DNA of 5,853 nucleotides from Clostridiales bacterium (GCA_012800685.1 JAAZIT010000396.1:1-5853), one strand, 5' to 3'; counted from the stretch's first letter, positions 1 to 5,681 are shown. Translations and numbers: made by a program. The notes: generated by a model from the letters alone, not told the origin.

Positions 1-15
1 AATAAAACTAGAATT

Positions 16-45
16 AAAGACTGTTCTATATGAACAGCCTTTTTT
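16..45 (+). terminator. Intrinsic terminator, copy 1 (imperfect stem)
   Basis: AAAGACTGTTC (16-26) pairs with GAACAGCCTTT (32-42) around the loop TATAT, and six T follow (40-45). One position is an A-C mismatch when read as + strand RNA, so the stem is weaker than in copy 2. Read as - strand RNA, the same position becomes a G-U wobble. It most likely terminates a + strand gene left of the window. Confidence 0.65.
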
Positions 46-94
46 ATTACGCAACGTTAAACAAGCCACCTGTTTAATCAATAAAACTAGAATT

Positions 95-124
95 AAAGAC
101 TGTTCTAACGAACAGTCTTTTTTT
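95..124 (+). terminator. Intrinsic terminator, copy 2 (perfect stem)
   Basis: AAAGACTGTTC (95-105) pairs perfectly over 11 bp with GAACAGTCTTT (110-120) around the tetraloop TAAC, and the T run covers 118-124. This is a textbook Rho-independent terminator for + strand transcription. It lies 79 bp after the weaker copy and could act as a second, stronger stop. It would insulate the marR operon from upstream read-through. Confidence 0.8.
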
Positions 125-207
125 ATTACGCAACGTTAAACAAGCCACCTGCACGACTATTAAACCGAAATATTATGAACTACTCCAAATGAAGTCTTTT
201 CTAAATA

Positions 208-225
208 TAAATAAGCACTTATTTA
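208..225. repeat. AT-rich inverted repeat
   Basis: TAAATAAG (208-215) and CTTATTTA (218-225) form 8-bp arms separated by two bases, CA. There is no T tract beyond a few bases and no nearby promoter, so it is not an obvious terminator. It could be a protein-binding palindrome or chance in an AT-rich background. Confidence 0.4.
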
Positions 226-240
226 CTAACAAAACCATAT

Positions 241-294
241 AAAAACAGTATCTAAAAATAGCCTTTTTATCATTTTTCCTAAACAAGCTATCTA
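241..294. repeat. Probable decayed third copy of the terminator unit
   Basis: The order of elements matches the intact copies. An AAAAACAGT-like ascending arm is followed by TCTA, then TAGCCTTTTTAT (compare CAGCCTTTTTTAT in copy 1), then after about 17 bases AAACAAGCTATCT (compare AAACAAGCCACCT). The hairpin no longer pairs well, so terminator function is probably lost. I aligned this by eye with small gaps, so homology is likely but not proven. Confidence 0.4.
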
Positions 295-302
295 CATACT
301 TA

Positions 303-388
303 AACAAACCATCTAAATACATACCACAAAATTTAGTTTCAAATCTTCCTATGAGGAAAAGCCATTTTTGTGGGTTTGTTAAACTAAA
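303..388 (+). other. Cluster of competing complementary segments (possible structured RNA)
   Basis: AACAAACC (303-310) can pair with GGTTTGTT (373-380), and CCACAAAA (324-331) with TTTTGTGG (366-373). These two sets can form one long stem with a 13-base bulge, though they share base 373. TTTAGTTT (332-339) can pair with AAACTAAA (381-388) and crosses that stem. The two arrangements are therefore either alternatives or a pseudoknot. A small hairpin, TTCCT-ATG-AGGAA (346-358), sits between. No known riboswitch was recognised and no promoter for the element is evident. Chance pairing in AT-rich DNA is a real alternative. Confidence 0.3.
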
Positions 389-392
389 ATTC

Positions 393-410
393 TATAAAAA
401 CATTTTTATA
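393..410. repeat. Small AT hairpin
   Basis: TATAAAAA (393-400) and TTTTTATA (403-410) are 8-bp arms around CA. The hairpin lies just after the complementary cluster at 303-388. It contains only A and T in the stem and is not followed by a T run, so a terminator role is not supported. Confidence 0.35.
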
Positions 411-430
411 TAGTAAAAATCACCAAAAAC

Positions 431-448
431 CATGGCTCGAACATGGCT
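431..448. repeat. Direct repeat CATGGCT, 11 bp apart
   Basis: CATGGCT occurs at 431-437 and 442-448. The start-to-start distance is 11 bp, about one helical turn, so both copies would face the same side of the DNA. The pair lies 15 bp upstream of the operator palindrome and about 30 bp upstream of the -35 box, a position compatible with an accessory regulator site. A 5-bp inverted relation (CCATG/CATGG) is also present. Confidence 0.35.
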
Positions 449-463
449 GATTTCTCCAACATA

Positions 464-487
464 AATTGTCAAGGTACCTTGACAATT
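464..487. promoter_or_regulatory. 24-bp perfect palindrome, likely MarR operator
   Basis: The half-site AATTGTCAAGGT (464-475) is followed immediately by its exact reverse complement (476-487), with no spacer or mismatch. The right half contains TTGACA (479-484), the -35 box of the promoter that transcribes the adjacent MarR-family gene. MarR proteins are winged-helix dimers that typically bind palindromes overlapping their own promoters, so occupancy here would block RNA polymerase and autoregulate the operon. The palindrome is directly visible. Its assignment to this MarR protein is inferred from position and family behaviour. Confidence 0.85.
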
Positions 488-507
488 AAAAATATTTAGG
501 TTAAAAT
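479..507 (+). promoter_or_regulatory. Promoter of the marR-ABC-ABC operon
   Basis: A perfect -35 TTGACA (479-484) is separated by 17 bp from the -10 TAAAAT (502-507), which matches the consensus at five of six positions. This is a vegetative-type promoter with optimal spacing. Transcription would start near 513-516, leaving a 5' leader of roughly 28 bases before the GTG at 543. No further strong promoter is seen before the first ABC gene. Confidence 0.85.
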
Positions 508-523
508 AGGTATATACTCAAAT

Positions 524-532
524 GAGGGGGGC
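524..532 (+). promoter_or_regulatory. Ribosome binding site of the marR-type gene
   Basis: GAGGGGGGC ends about 10-12 bases before the GTG at 543, slightly long spacing for a Shine-Dalgarno sequence. The six-G run (526-531) is conspicuous in this AT-rich DNA. The triplet just before the GTG (540-542) is an in-frame TAA, so the reading frame cannot start earlier. Confidence 0.7.
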
Positions 533-542
533 AAATATCTAA

Positions 543-974
543 GTGAAATTTGATGAAAACAAGCTATCCCAAAACACTATTATAAAACTCGTCATATGCG
601 GGCAATTCCTTCACTTTAAGGTTGGTGGAAGAGCGAGCAGAAGGCGTATTTTTTCTGTCCTTTCTGAACGTGGAGAAATGCCACAAAAAGAACTTCAAGA
701 GGTTTTAGGCGTGTGTTCAGGCTCGTTAAGCGAGATACTTGCTAAAACTGAAGAGGACGGATTTATTGAAAAAACAAAAAGTGAAAAGGACAAGCGTAAT
801 TTAAATATCAAGCTTACAGAAGCTGGCAAGGAAAAAGCCGATATTTCTGAAAAAGAGTTTTCAGCCCAAGCTGAACGAATGCTTGAATGTCTAACAGAAG
901 ATGAAAAAAAAGATTTATTCTTAAAGCTTTCAAGATTAATGGAGCATTGGAAGAAAATCCAGCCAGAGGCTTAA
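543..974 (+). CDS. MarR-family winged-helix transcriptional regulator
   Basis: This 143-residue protein has the size and layout of a MarR repressor, a cytoplasmic homodimer that binds DNA and is released by small ligands or oxidation. A helix-turn-helix spans about residues 47-76 (PQKELQEVLGVCSGSLSEIL). The wing follows at 78-92 and carries the family's D-x-R motif (D83, R85) before LTEAG. Helices at about 103-137 should form the dimer interface with the N-terminal helix. Start GTG 543 is forced by the TAA immediately upstream. Three cysteines (C19, C58, C115) are present, but redox sensing is not established. A 24-bp palindrome over the promoter is the likely operator. The gene lies 104 bases upstream of two ABC exporter genes in the same direction, so it probably represses itself and them. 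Family call is firm; ligand and exact subfamily are unknown. Confidence 0.9.
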   Translation: MKFDENKLSQNTIIKLVICGQFLHFKVGGRASRRRIFSVLSERGEMPQKELQEVLGVCSGSLSEILAKTEEDGFIEKTKSEKDKRNLNIKLTEAGKEKADISEKEFSAQAERMLECLTEDEKKDLFLKLSRLMEHWKKIQPEA

Positions 975-1057
975 ATAACCTTTAGGTATGAGGATAATGC
1001 AATTAGAATCTGTTAATACTTGCTTAAAGGCAAAATTACACAGGTTGTTTTTAGAAG

Positions 1058-1067
1058 AGAGGAAGGG
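1058..1067 (+). promoter_or_regulatory. Ribosome binding site of the first ABC gene
   Basis: The purine-rich AGAGGAAGGGG ends about 11 bases before ATG 1079 and supports that start. The rest of the 975-1078 gap shows neither a convincing terminator nor a consensus-spaced promoter, which favours co-transcription with the upstream regulator. Confidence 0.6.
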
Positions 1068-1078
1068 GAAAATATTAT

Positions 1079-2824
1079 ATGATAAAGACAATTTCCAAAA
1101 GTGTACGAGAATACAAAAAAGTTTCCATAATGACCCCAATTTTAGTTTCCCTAGAGGTTGTTTTGGAATGTATAATTCCATTTATTACAGCGAAACTTAT
1201 TAACGAAATTAAAGGTGGCTGTGGACTAGATGTAATTATGCAATATGGTGGAGTGCTCATAGCTATGGCTGCTCTTTCCCTACTATTCGGAGTTTTAGCA
1301 GGAAACACTTGTGCAACAGCCTCATGTGGCTTTGCGAAAAATTTAAGAAAAGATATGTTTTATAAAATTCAGGATTATTCATTTGAAAACATAGATAATT
1401 TTTCAACCTCGTCACTTGTAACTCGTATGACAACAGATGTCAGCAACGTTCAAATGGCATTTATGATGATAATAAGAATAGCAATCAGAAGCCCATTAAT
1501 GTTAATTTTCGCTTTTGTAATGGCTTTTGTAATGGGTAAAAAAATGGCTACTATTTTCTTAGTGGTTGTTCCTTTGTTGGCGTTTGGTCTGTTTTTGGTA
1601 ATTAAGAAAACAATACCAATATTCAAAAAAGGTTTTAATATGTACGATGACATGAATGCGTCCGTTCAAGAAAATGTAAAGGGAATTAGAGTTGTAAAAT
1701 CCTTTGTTAGAGAAAAGTTTGAAACAAATAAATTTGCAAAAGCCTCTGGAGATGTTGCAAAGCAGTTCACAAGAGCTGAAAGAATTTTGGCATTTAATGG
1801 GCCAATGATGCAATTTTGCCTATTTACAGTTATGTGCTTTGTGCTTTCATTTGGTTCTTATACAATTATTACATCTAGGGGGCTAAACCTTGATGTTGGA
1901 CAACTTTCAGCGCTTATTACTTATAGCTTTATGATACTAAACAGTCTAATGATGCTTTCAATGGTTTTTGTTATGATAACCATGGCAAGCGAATCTGCTA
2001 AACGAATTTCAGCTGTGTTAAATGAGAAAAGCACCCTCTCAAATAATGAAAATCCAATTAAAACTATTAATAACGGTTCAATTGATTTTAACGGTGTAAG
2101 CTTTAAATATTCTAAAAAAGCCGAGCGTATGGCACTTGAAAATATCGATTTGCATATTAAGTCAGGCGAAACTATTGGAATAATCGGTGGAACTGGTTCA
2201 GCGAAAACCTCGCTAATTCAGCTTATCCCAAGACTTTACGATGCCACAGAGGGAACTGTAAAGGTTGGCGGAGTTGATGTTAGAGACTATGATGTTGAAT
2301 CACTAAGAAATACGGTTGCAGTTGTTTTGCAAAAAAACGAGCTGTTTTCTGGAAGTATTAAAGAAAATCTTCGTTGGGGAAATAAAGACGCAACTGATGA
2401 ACAGCTTGTTCATGCTTGTAAGCTTTCTCAAGCGGATAGCTTTATAACAGCTTTTCCAAACGGCTATGACACCCATATTGAACAGGGTGGTACTAACGTT
2501 TCAGGAGGACAAAAGCAGAGACTTTGTATAGCAAGAGCGCTTCTTAAAAATCCTAAGATTTTGATTTTAGATGACTCAACAAGTGCAGTTGATACGAAAA
2601 CTGATGCTCAATTAAGGGGAGCAATGAGCGACCTAATTCCTGATACAACAAAGATAATAATTGCACAGCGTGTCAATTCAGTTATGGAAGCGGATAGAAT
2701 TATTGTAATGGAATCTGGTGGAATAAATGCTATTGGAACACACGATGAGCTTTTGGTAAACAATGAGATTTATAAAGAGATTTATGAATCACAGAATAAG
2801 GCGGGTGATACAGATGAAGAATAA
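1079..2824 (+). CDS. Heterodimeric ABC exporter subunit with degenerate ATPase site
   Basis: This 581-residue half-transporter joins an N-terminal membrane domain (six predicted helices at about 16-40, 55-76, 131-153, 157-178, 245-266 and 275-302) to a C-terminal nucleotide-binding domain (about 335-575). Visible motifs are A-loop Y344, Walker A GGTGSAKT (370-377, Ala before the Lys instead of Gly), Q-loop Q418, an intact signature VSGGQ (474-478), Walker B ILILD with Asp499 where the catalytic Glu is expected, and Gln530 in place of the H-loop His. This pattern is known from the non-catalytic half of heterodimeric exporters such as TM287/288, LmrCD and BmrCD. The partner is encoded directly downstream with an 11-base overlap. 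The protein probably exports drugs or other amphipathic compounds across the cytoplasmic membrane. The substrate cannot be read from sequence. It resembles BmrC/YheI-type subunits in length and layout. Confidence 0.92.
   Translation: MIKTISKSVREYKKVSIMTPILVSLEVVLECIIPFITAKLINEIKGGCGLDVIMQYGGVLIAMAALSLLFGVLAGNTCATASCGFAKNLRKDMFYKIQDYSFENIDNFSTSSLVTRMTTDVSNVQMAFMMIIRIAIRSPLMLIFAFVMAFVMGKKMATIFLVVVPLLAFGLFLVIKKTIPIFKKGFNMYDDMNASVQENVKGIRVVKSFVREKFETNKFAKASGDVAKQFTRAERILAFNGPMMQFCLFTVMCFVLSFGSYTIITSRGLNLDVGQLSALITYSFMILNSLMMLSMVFVMITMASESAKRISAVLNEKSTLSNNENPIKTINNGSIDFNGVSFKYSKKAERMALENIDLHIKSGETIGIIGGTGSAKTSLIQLIPRLYDATEGTVKVGGVDVRDYDVESLRNTVAVVLQKNELFSGSIKENLRWGNKDATDEQLVHACKLSQADSFITAFPNGYDTHIEQGGTNVSGGQKQRLCIARALLKNPKILILDDSTSAVDTKTDAQLRGAMSDLIPDTTKIIIAQRVNSVMEADRIIVMESGGINAIGTHDELLVNNEIYKEIYESQNKAGDTDEE
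2798..2807 (+). promoter_or_regulatory. Ribosome binding site deciding the start of the second ABC gene
   Basis: AAGGCGGGTG lies inside the end of the first ABC gene and ends about 6-8 bases before ATG 2814. This favours 2814 over an in-frame ATG at 2763, which has no comparable purine-rich sequence and would add 17 residues encoded entirely within the upstream gene. Confidence 0.7.
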
Positions 2825-4706
2825 AACTAAGTCAAAAAAAGGTATGACTGGAAGAATGCTAAAGACTATTAAGCAATTTTACCCTGTAATGATGCCGATA
2901 ACAATCATCTGTATTATTTTTAGTGCGGCAGTTTCATCTTTTCCCTCACTATTTATGCAAAAAGTAATTGCACTTGTGGAAGAAAGTTATAAAACAGGTG
3001 ACTGGGGCGGAGTAAAAACAAGAATCCTAACATATGTAGGGATTTTAGTGGTGTTTTACGTTTTAGCATTAGTCTCATCAATTGTGTATAATCAGCTTAT
3101 GGCTTTTATTACTCAAGGCACTCTTAGGAAGATGAGAGAAAAAATGTTCGTGAAAATGCAAAGTCTCCCAATTAGGTTTTTTGACACTAATAGCCATGGG
3201 GATATCATGAGTTATTATAATAATGACGTTGAGGCTCTAAGACAAATGATTTCACAGAGCTATCCTCAGCTTCTTATGTCAGTTGTTTCTGTTTCAACTG
3301 TATTTTTCCTTATGCTTTACTTCTCCGTTTGGATGACACTTGTTGTTATTTCAGGGGTGGTTATAATGGCTCTCATCACAAGAAAAATCGGTGGTGGTTC
3401 AGCTAAACACTTTATTAGACAACAGCAAGCCTTAGGAGAAGAAGAGGGCTTTATTGAAGAAATGATGAATGGACAAAAGGTAGTAAAGGTATTTTGTCAT
3501 GAGGACGAAAGCAAGGCGGACTTCGATAAAATTAATGATAAGCTTTTCGTTGAATCCGAAAAAGCGAATAAATATGCAAATATTCTAGGTCCAATCCTAA
3601 ATAACATTGGAAACGTGCTTTATGTTATTGTTGCAATTGCAGCAGGACTTTTGTTAATATTGGGAGCTAAAAACCTAAGCATTTCAGGGCTTGCACTTAG
3701 TATTGCTGTTGTTGTTCCATTTTTAAATATGACAAAGAACTTTGCTGGAAATATTAATCAGGTTTCACATCAGATTAATGCTATTGTAATGGGACTTGCA
3801 GGAGCAGAAAGAGTTTTCGAGCTTCTTGATCAAGAGCCAGAGGTTGACGAGGGTTATGTAACTCTTGTTAACATTAAAAGAATTAATGGGGAAATTACTG
3901 AAACTAGTGAGCGTACAGGTCTTTGGGCGTGGAAGCACCCACATGGTGACGGCACGGTAACCTATGAAGAGCTTAAGGGCGACGTTCGTCTCTTTGATGT
4001 TGACTTTGGTTATAATGAAGATAAAACCGTTCTCCATAATATAACTCTTTATGCTGAGCCTGGAACAAAGGTTGCCTTTGTTGGTTCAACTGGTGCAGGA
4101 AAAACAACTATTACAAATCTTCTTAATCGCTTTTATGATATTGCAGATGGAAAAATTCGATATGATGGAATTAATATTAATAAGATTAAAAAGGACGATT
4201 TAAGACGTTCCTTAGGAATAGTTTTGCAGGATACAAATCTGTTTACAGGAACAGTTATGGATAACATTCGTTATGGAAGACTCAAAGCAACTGATGATGA
4301 GTGTATTGCAGCTGCAAAGCTTGCTGGAGCACATGATTTTATTGTAAGACTTCCAGAGGGTTATAGTACACAGTTAACTGGAAACGGAAGCAATTTATCA
4401 CAAGGACAAAGACAGCTTTTAGCAATCGGTAGAGCGGCAGTGGCTGACCCACCAGTAATGATTTTGGACGAGGCAACATCTTCTATTGATACAAGAACTG
4501 AGGCGATTGTTCAAAGAGGAATGGACGCACTAATGAAGGGTAGAACAGTATTTGTAATTGCCCATAGACTTTCAACTGTTAAGAACTCTGATGTAATCAT
4601 GGTGCTAGAACAGGGAAGAATTATAGAGCGTGGGAGCCATGACGATTTAATAACACAAAAGGGAAAATACTACCAGCTTTATACTGGAGCGTTTGAACTA
4701 GAATAA
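2814..4706 (+). CDS. Heterodimeric ABC exporter subunit with catalytic ATPase site
   Basis: This is a 630-residue half-transporter starting at ATG 2814. A membrane domain with six predicted helices (about 24-48, 71-92, 150-171, 172-189, 262-284, 290-308) is followed by a nucleotide-binding domain (about 389-625). Walker A GSTGAGKT (424-431), Q-loop Q472, Walker B VMILDE with catalytic E553, and H-loop H584 are all canonical. The signature reads LSQGQ (528-532) instead of LSGGQ. Paired with the upstream subunit's VSGGQ, this half supplies the hydrolytic site, while its own altered signature completes the degenerate site. An additional charged segment of about 45 residues (344-388, including WAWKHPHGDG) separates the membrane domain from the ATPase core. 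The start overlaps the previous gene by 11 bases, pointing to coupled translation and equal stoichiometry. Family resemblance is to BmrD/YheH-type exporters; substrate unknown. Confidence 0.92.
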   Translation: MKNKTKSKKGMTGRMLKTIKQFYPVMMPITIICIIFSAAVSSFPSLFMQKVIALVEESYKTGDWGGVKTRILTYVGILVVFYVLALVSSIVYNQLMAFITQGTLRKMREKMFVKMQSLPIRFFDTNSHGDIMSYYNNDVEALRQMISQSYPQLLMSVVSVSTVFFLMLYFSVWMTLVVISGVVIMALITRKIGGGSAKHFIRQQQALGEEEGFIEEMMNGQKVVKVFCHEDESKADFDKINDKLFVESEKANKYANILGPILNNIGNVLYVIVAIAAGLLLILGAKNLSISGLALSIAVVVPFLNMTKNFAGNINQVSHQINAIVMGLAGAERVFELLDQEPEVDEGYVTLVNIKRINGEITETSERTGLWAWKHPHGDGTVTYEELKGDVRLFDVDFGYNEDKTVLHNITLYAEPGTKVAFVGSTGAGKTTITNLLNRFYDIADGKIRYDGININKIKKDDLRRSLGIVLQDTNLFTGTVMDNIRYGRLKATDDECIAAAKLAGAHDFIVRLPEGYSTQLTGNGSNLSQGQRQLLAIGRAAVADPPVMILDEATSSIDTRTEAIVQRGMDALMKGRTVFVIAHRLSTVKNSDVIMVLEQGRIIERGSHDDLITQKGKYYQLYTGAFELE

Positions 4707-4724
4707 AAACAATTTATATAATAT

Positions 4725-4764
4725 AAGAATACTGCTTTACTATTAGTATTGCAGTATTCTTTTT
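4725..4764 (+). terminator. Intrinsic terminator of the exporter operon
   Basis: AAGAATACTGC (4725-4735) pairs perfectly over 11 bp with GCAGTATTCTT (4751-4761) around a 15-base loop, and a five-T run (4760-4764) follows. It begins 18 bases after the TAA of the second ABC gene and separates the operon from the phosphorylase gene. The loop contains AGTATT (4745-4750), a partial duplicate of the descending arm, which allows a shorter alternative stem. Confidence 0.85.
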
Positions 4765-4796
4765 ATGCCTAAATTAAAACAAAGCTTAGAAAACTA

Positions 4797-4825
4797 TTGC
4801 GAAATTCATATCAAAATGCTATAAT
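4797..4825 (+). promoter_or_regulatory. Extended -10 promoter of the phosphorylase gene
   Basis: A -35-like TTGCGA (4797-4802) is 17 bp from a consensus TATAAT (4820-4825), which is preceded by TG at 4817-4818 as in extended -10 promoters. Transcription should begin near 4831-4834, about 25 bases before the start codon. The longer in-frame start at 4797 would sit on the -35 box and is therefore not credible. Confidence 0.8.
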
Positions 4826-4843
4826 ATTATTATATTTTAAAAT

Positions 4844-4850
4844 AAGGAGA
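4844..4850 (+). promoter_or_regulatory. Ribosome binding site of the phosphorylase gene
   Basis: AAGGAGA lies 6 bases before ATG 4857. This is a near-ideal Shine-Dalgarno sequence and fixes the start at 4857. Confidence 0.85.
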
Positions 4851-4856
4851 ATAGAT

Positions 4857-5681
4857 ATGGTTTATAAAAAACTTAATGATTGTTATAATAGCATAAAGGA
4901 TAGAATCCCATTTCAGCCCCAAATGGCACTAATACTAGGCTCTGGACTAGGTGATTTCGCTGAAACCTTAGATATAAAGGGGACTATTGATTATAAGGAT
5001 ATTAAAAACTTTCCTACCTCAACTGTTTCAGGGCATAAGGGAAGATTTGTTTTCGCTTATGTTGGTAATGTTCCAACGGTTATTATGCAAGGTAGGGTTC
5101 ATTTGTACGAGGGGTATGAAATAACTGATGTAGTGCTTCCTATAAGACTTTTAACGCTTATGGGTGCTAAATACTTGTTCCTAACTAATGCAGCTGGTGG
5201 AATTAGCTTTGACTTTAAAGCAGGGGATTTAATGATGATAACCGACCATATCTCAAGCTTTGTTCCAAATCCTCTTATTGGGGCAAACATAGATGAGCTA
5301 GGACTAAGATTCCCAGATATGTCAAATATTTATGATAGAGATATCCAAAAGATTATTTTGGAAACAGCAGAAAAAAATAATATTCCACTTCAAAAGGGAG
5401 TTTATATTCAAACTTCAGGGCCTGCATATGAAAGCCCTGCGGAAATAAAAATGTATCGCACTTTGGGGGCTGATGCCGTTGGAATGTCAACAGCAATTGA
5501 AGCCATTACAGCTAACCACTGTGGAATGATAATATGTGGAGTTTCATGTATTTCAAACCTTGCTTGTGGCATGACAGGTAACCCTCTAACTCATGAGGAG
5601 GTTAAGGAGACTGCTGATAAAACTGCTGAAGTATTTAAAAAGCTTGTTTCCGAAATTATTAAAACAGTGGGTAATTTGTAA
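4857..5681 (+). CDS. punA: Purine nucleoside phosphorylase, class I (trimeric type)
   Basis: The 274-residue cytoplasmic enzyme is expected to cleave inosine and guanosine (and deoxy forms) with phosphate to give the base and (deoxy)ribose 1-phosphate in purine salvage. Recognisable motifs in order are phosphate-binding GSGLG (28-32), GHKGRF (59-64), MQGRVHLYEGY (77-87), TNAAGG (110-115), GPAYESPAE (188-196) with the purine-contacting Glu at 192, VGMSTAIEA (208-216) with M210, CISNLACG (231-238) with N234, and THEEV (245-249) with H246. These correspond to the active-site residues of mammalian-type PNP (E201, M219, N243, H257 in the human enzyme). Glu and Asn at those positions support 6-oxopurine specificity. 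Length is typical and no key residue is missing. The gene has its own promoter after a terminator, so it is separate from the exporter operon. A close alternative is a xanthosine-type phosphorylase (XapA-like). Confidence 0.93.
   Translation: MVYKKLNDCYNSIKDRIPFQPQMALILGSGLGDFAETLDIKGTIDYKDIKNFPTSTVSGHKGRFVFAYVGNVPTVIMQGRVHLYEGYEITDVVLPIRLLTLMGAKYLFLTNAAGGISFDFKAGDLMMITDHISSFVPNPLIGANIDELGLRFPDMSNIYDRDIQKIILETAEKNNIPLQKGVYIQTSGPAYESPAEIKMYRTLGADAVGMSTAIEAITANHCGMIICGVSCISNLACGMTGNPLTHEEVKETADKTAEVFKKLVSEIIKTVGNL

Larger units (their letters stand above)
1..151. repeat. Tandem duplication of a 72-bp terminator unit, period 79 bp
   Basis: Bases 1-72 and 80-151 are nearly identical over 72 bp and are separated by the 7-base spacer TTTAATC. 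Both copies start AATAAAACTAG and end AAACAAGCCACCTG. Differences are confined to the hairpin: the loop is TATAT in copy 1 and TAAC in copy 2, there is a C/T change in the descending arm, and the T run is one base longer in copy 2. Each copy carries a terminator hairpin followed by a constant tail containing the palindrome AACGTT (53-58 and 132-137). Copy 1 begins exactly at the window edge, so the repeat may extend further left or have more copies there. Confidence 0.9.
1..542. other. Gene-free upstream region
   Basis: No open reading frame of credible length with a ribosome binding site is visible here on either strand until the GTG at 543. The stretch is very AT-rich. From left to right it holds two copies of a terminator-bearing repeat (1-151), a short AT palindrome (208-225), a probable decayed third repeat copy (241-294), a cluster of mutually complementary segments (303-388), a small AT hairpin (393-410), a 7-bp direct repeat (431-448), and the operator and promoter of the marR operon (464-507). 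The left part probably belongs to the 3' flank of an unseen upstream gene, and the right part to the control region of the marR operon. Confidence 0.75.

Noticed and set aside
1..151. CRISPR array as an explanation for the 79-bp period repeats
   Set aside because: There are only two good copies, the repeat is 72 bp with a 7-bp spacer, and it contains a terminator hairpin; this does not resemble CRISPR architecture.
979..1030. CCTTTA/TAAAGG complementary hexamers between the regulator and the first ABC gene
   Set aside because: A 6-bp match across about 40 bases is expected by chance and is not followed by a T run, so neither terminator nor attenuator is supported.
988..1203. 71-codon + strand frame in the gap after the regulator, running into the first ABC gene
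   Set aside because: It overlaps the first 125 bases of a well-supported ABC gene in another frame, has no clear ribosome binding site, and its sequence shows no recognisable domain.
936..1813. Several - strand frames opposite the regulator and first ABC gene
   Set aside because: They lie antisense to strongly supported genes, lack ribosome binding sites, and their hydrophobic composition is what is expected from the complement of membrane-helix codons.
2763..2813. Upstream in-frame start for the second ABC gene, adding 17 residues
   Set aside because: The ATG at 2814 has a well-placed AAGGCGGG and a typical short overlap; the upstream ATG has no comparable signal and would lengthen the overlap to 62 bases.
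3765..4037. 90-codon - strand frame opposite the second ABC gene
   Set aside because: It lies wholly antisense to the linker and ATPase start of a supported gene, with no domain and no start signal.
4797..4856. Upstream in-frame TTG start for the phosphorylase, adding 20 residues
   Set aside because: It coincides with the -35 box, the extra residues would span the -10 box, and AAGGAGA with ideal spacing precedes ATG 4857.
5099..5290. 63-codon - strand frame opposite the phosphorylase gene
   Set aside because: It is the shadow of a conserved enzyme gene whose motifs are all on the + strand.
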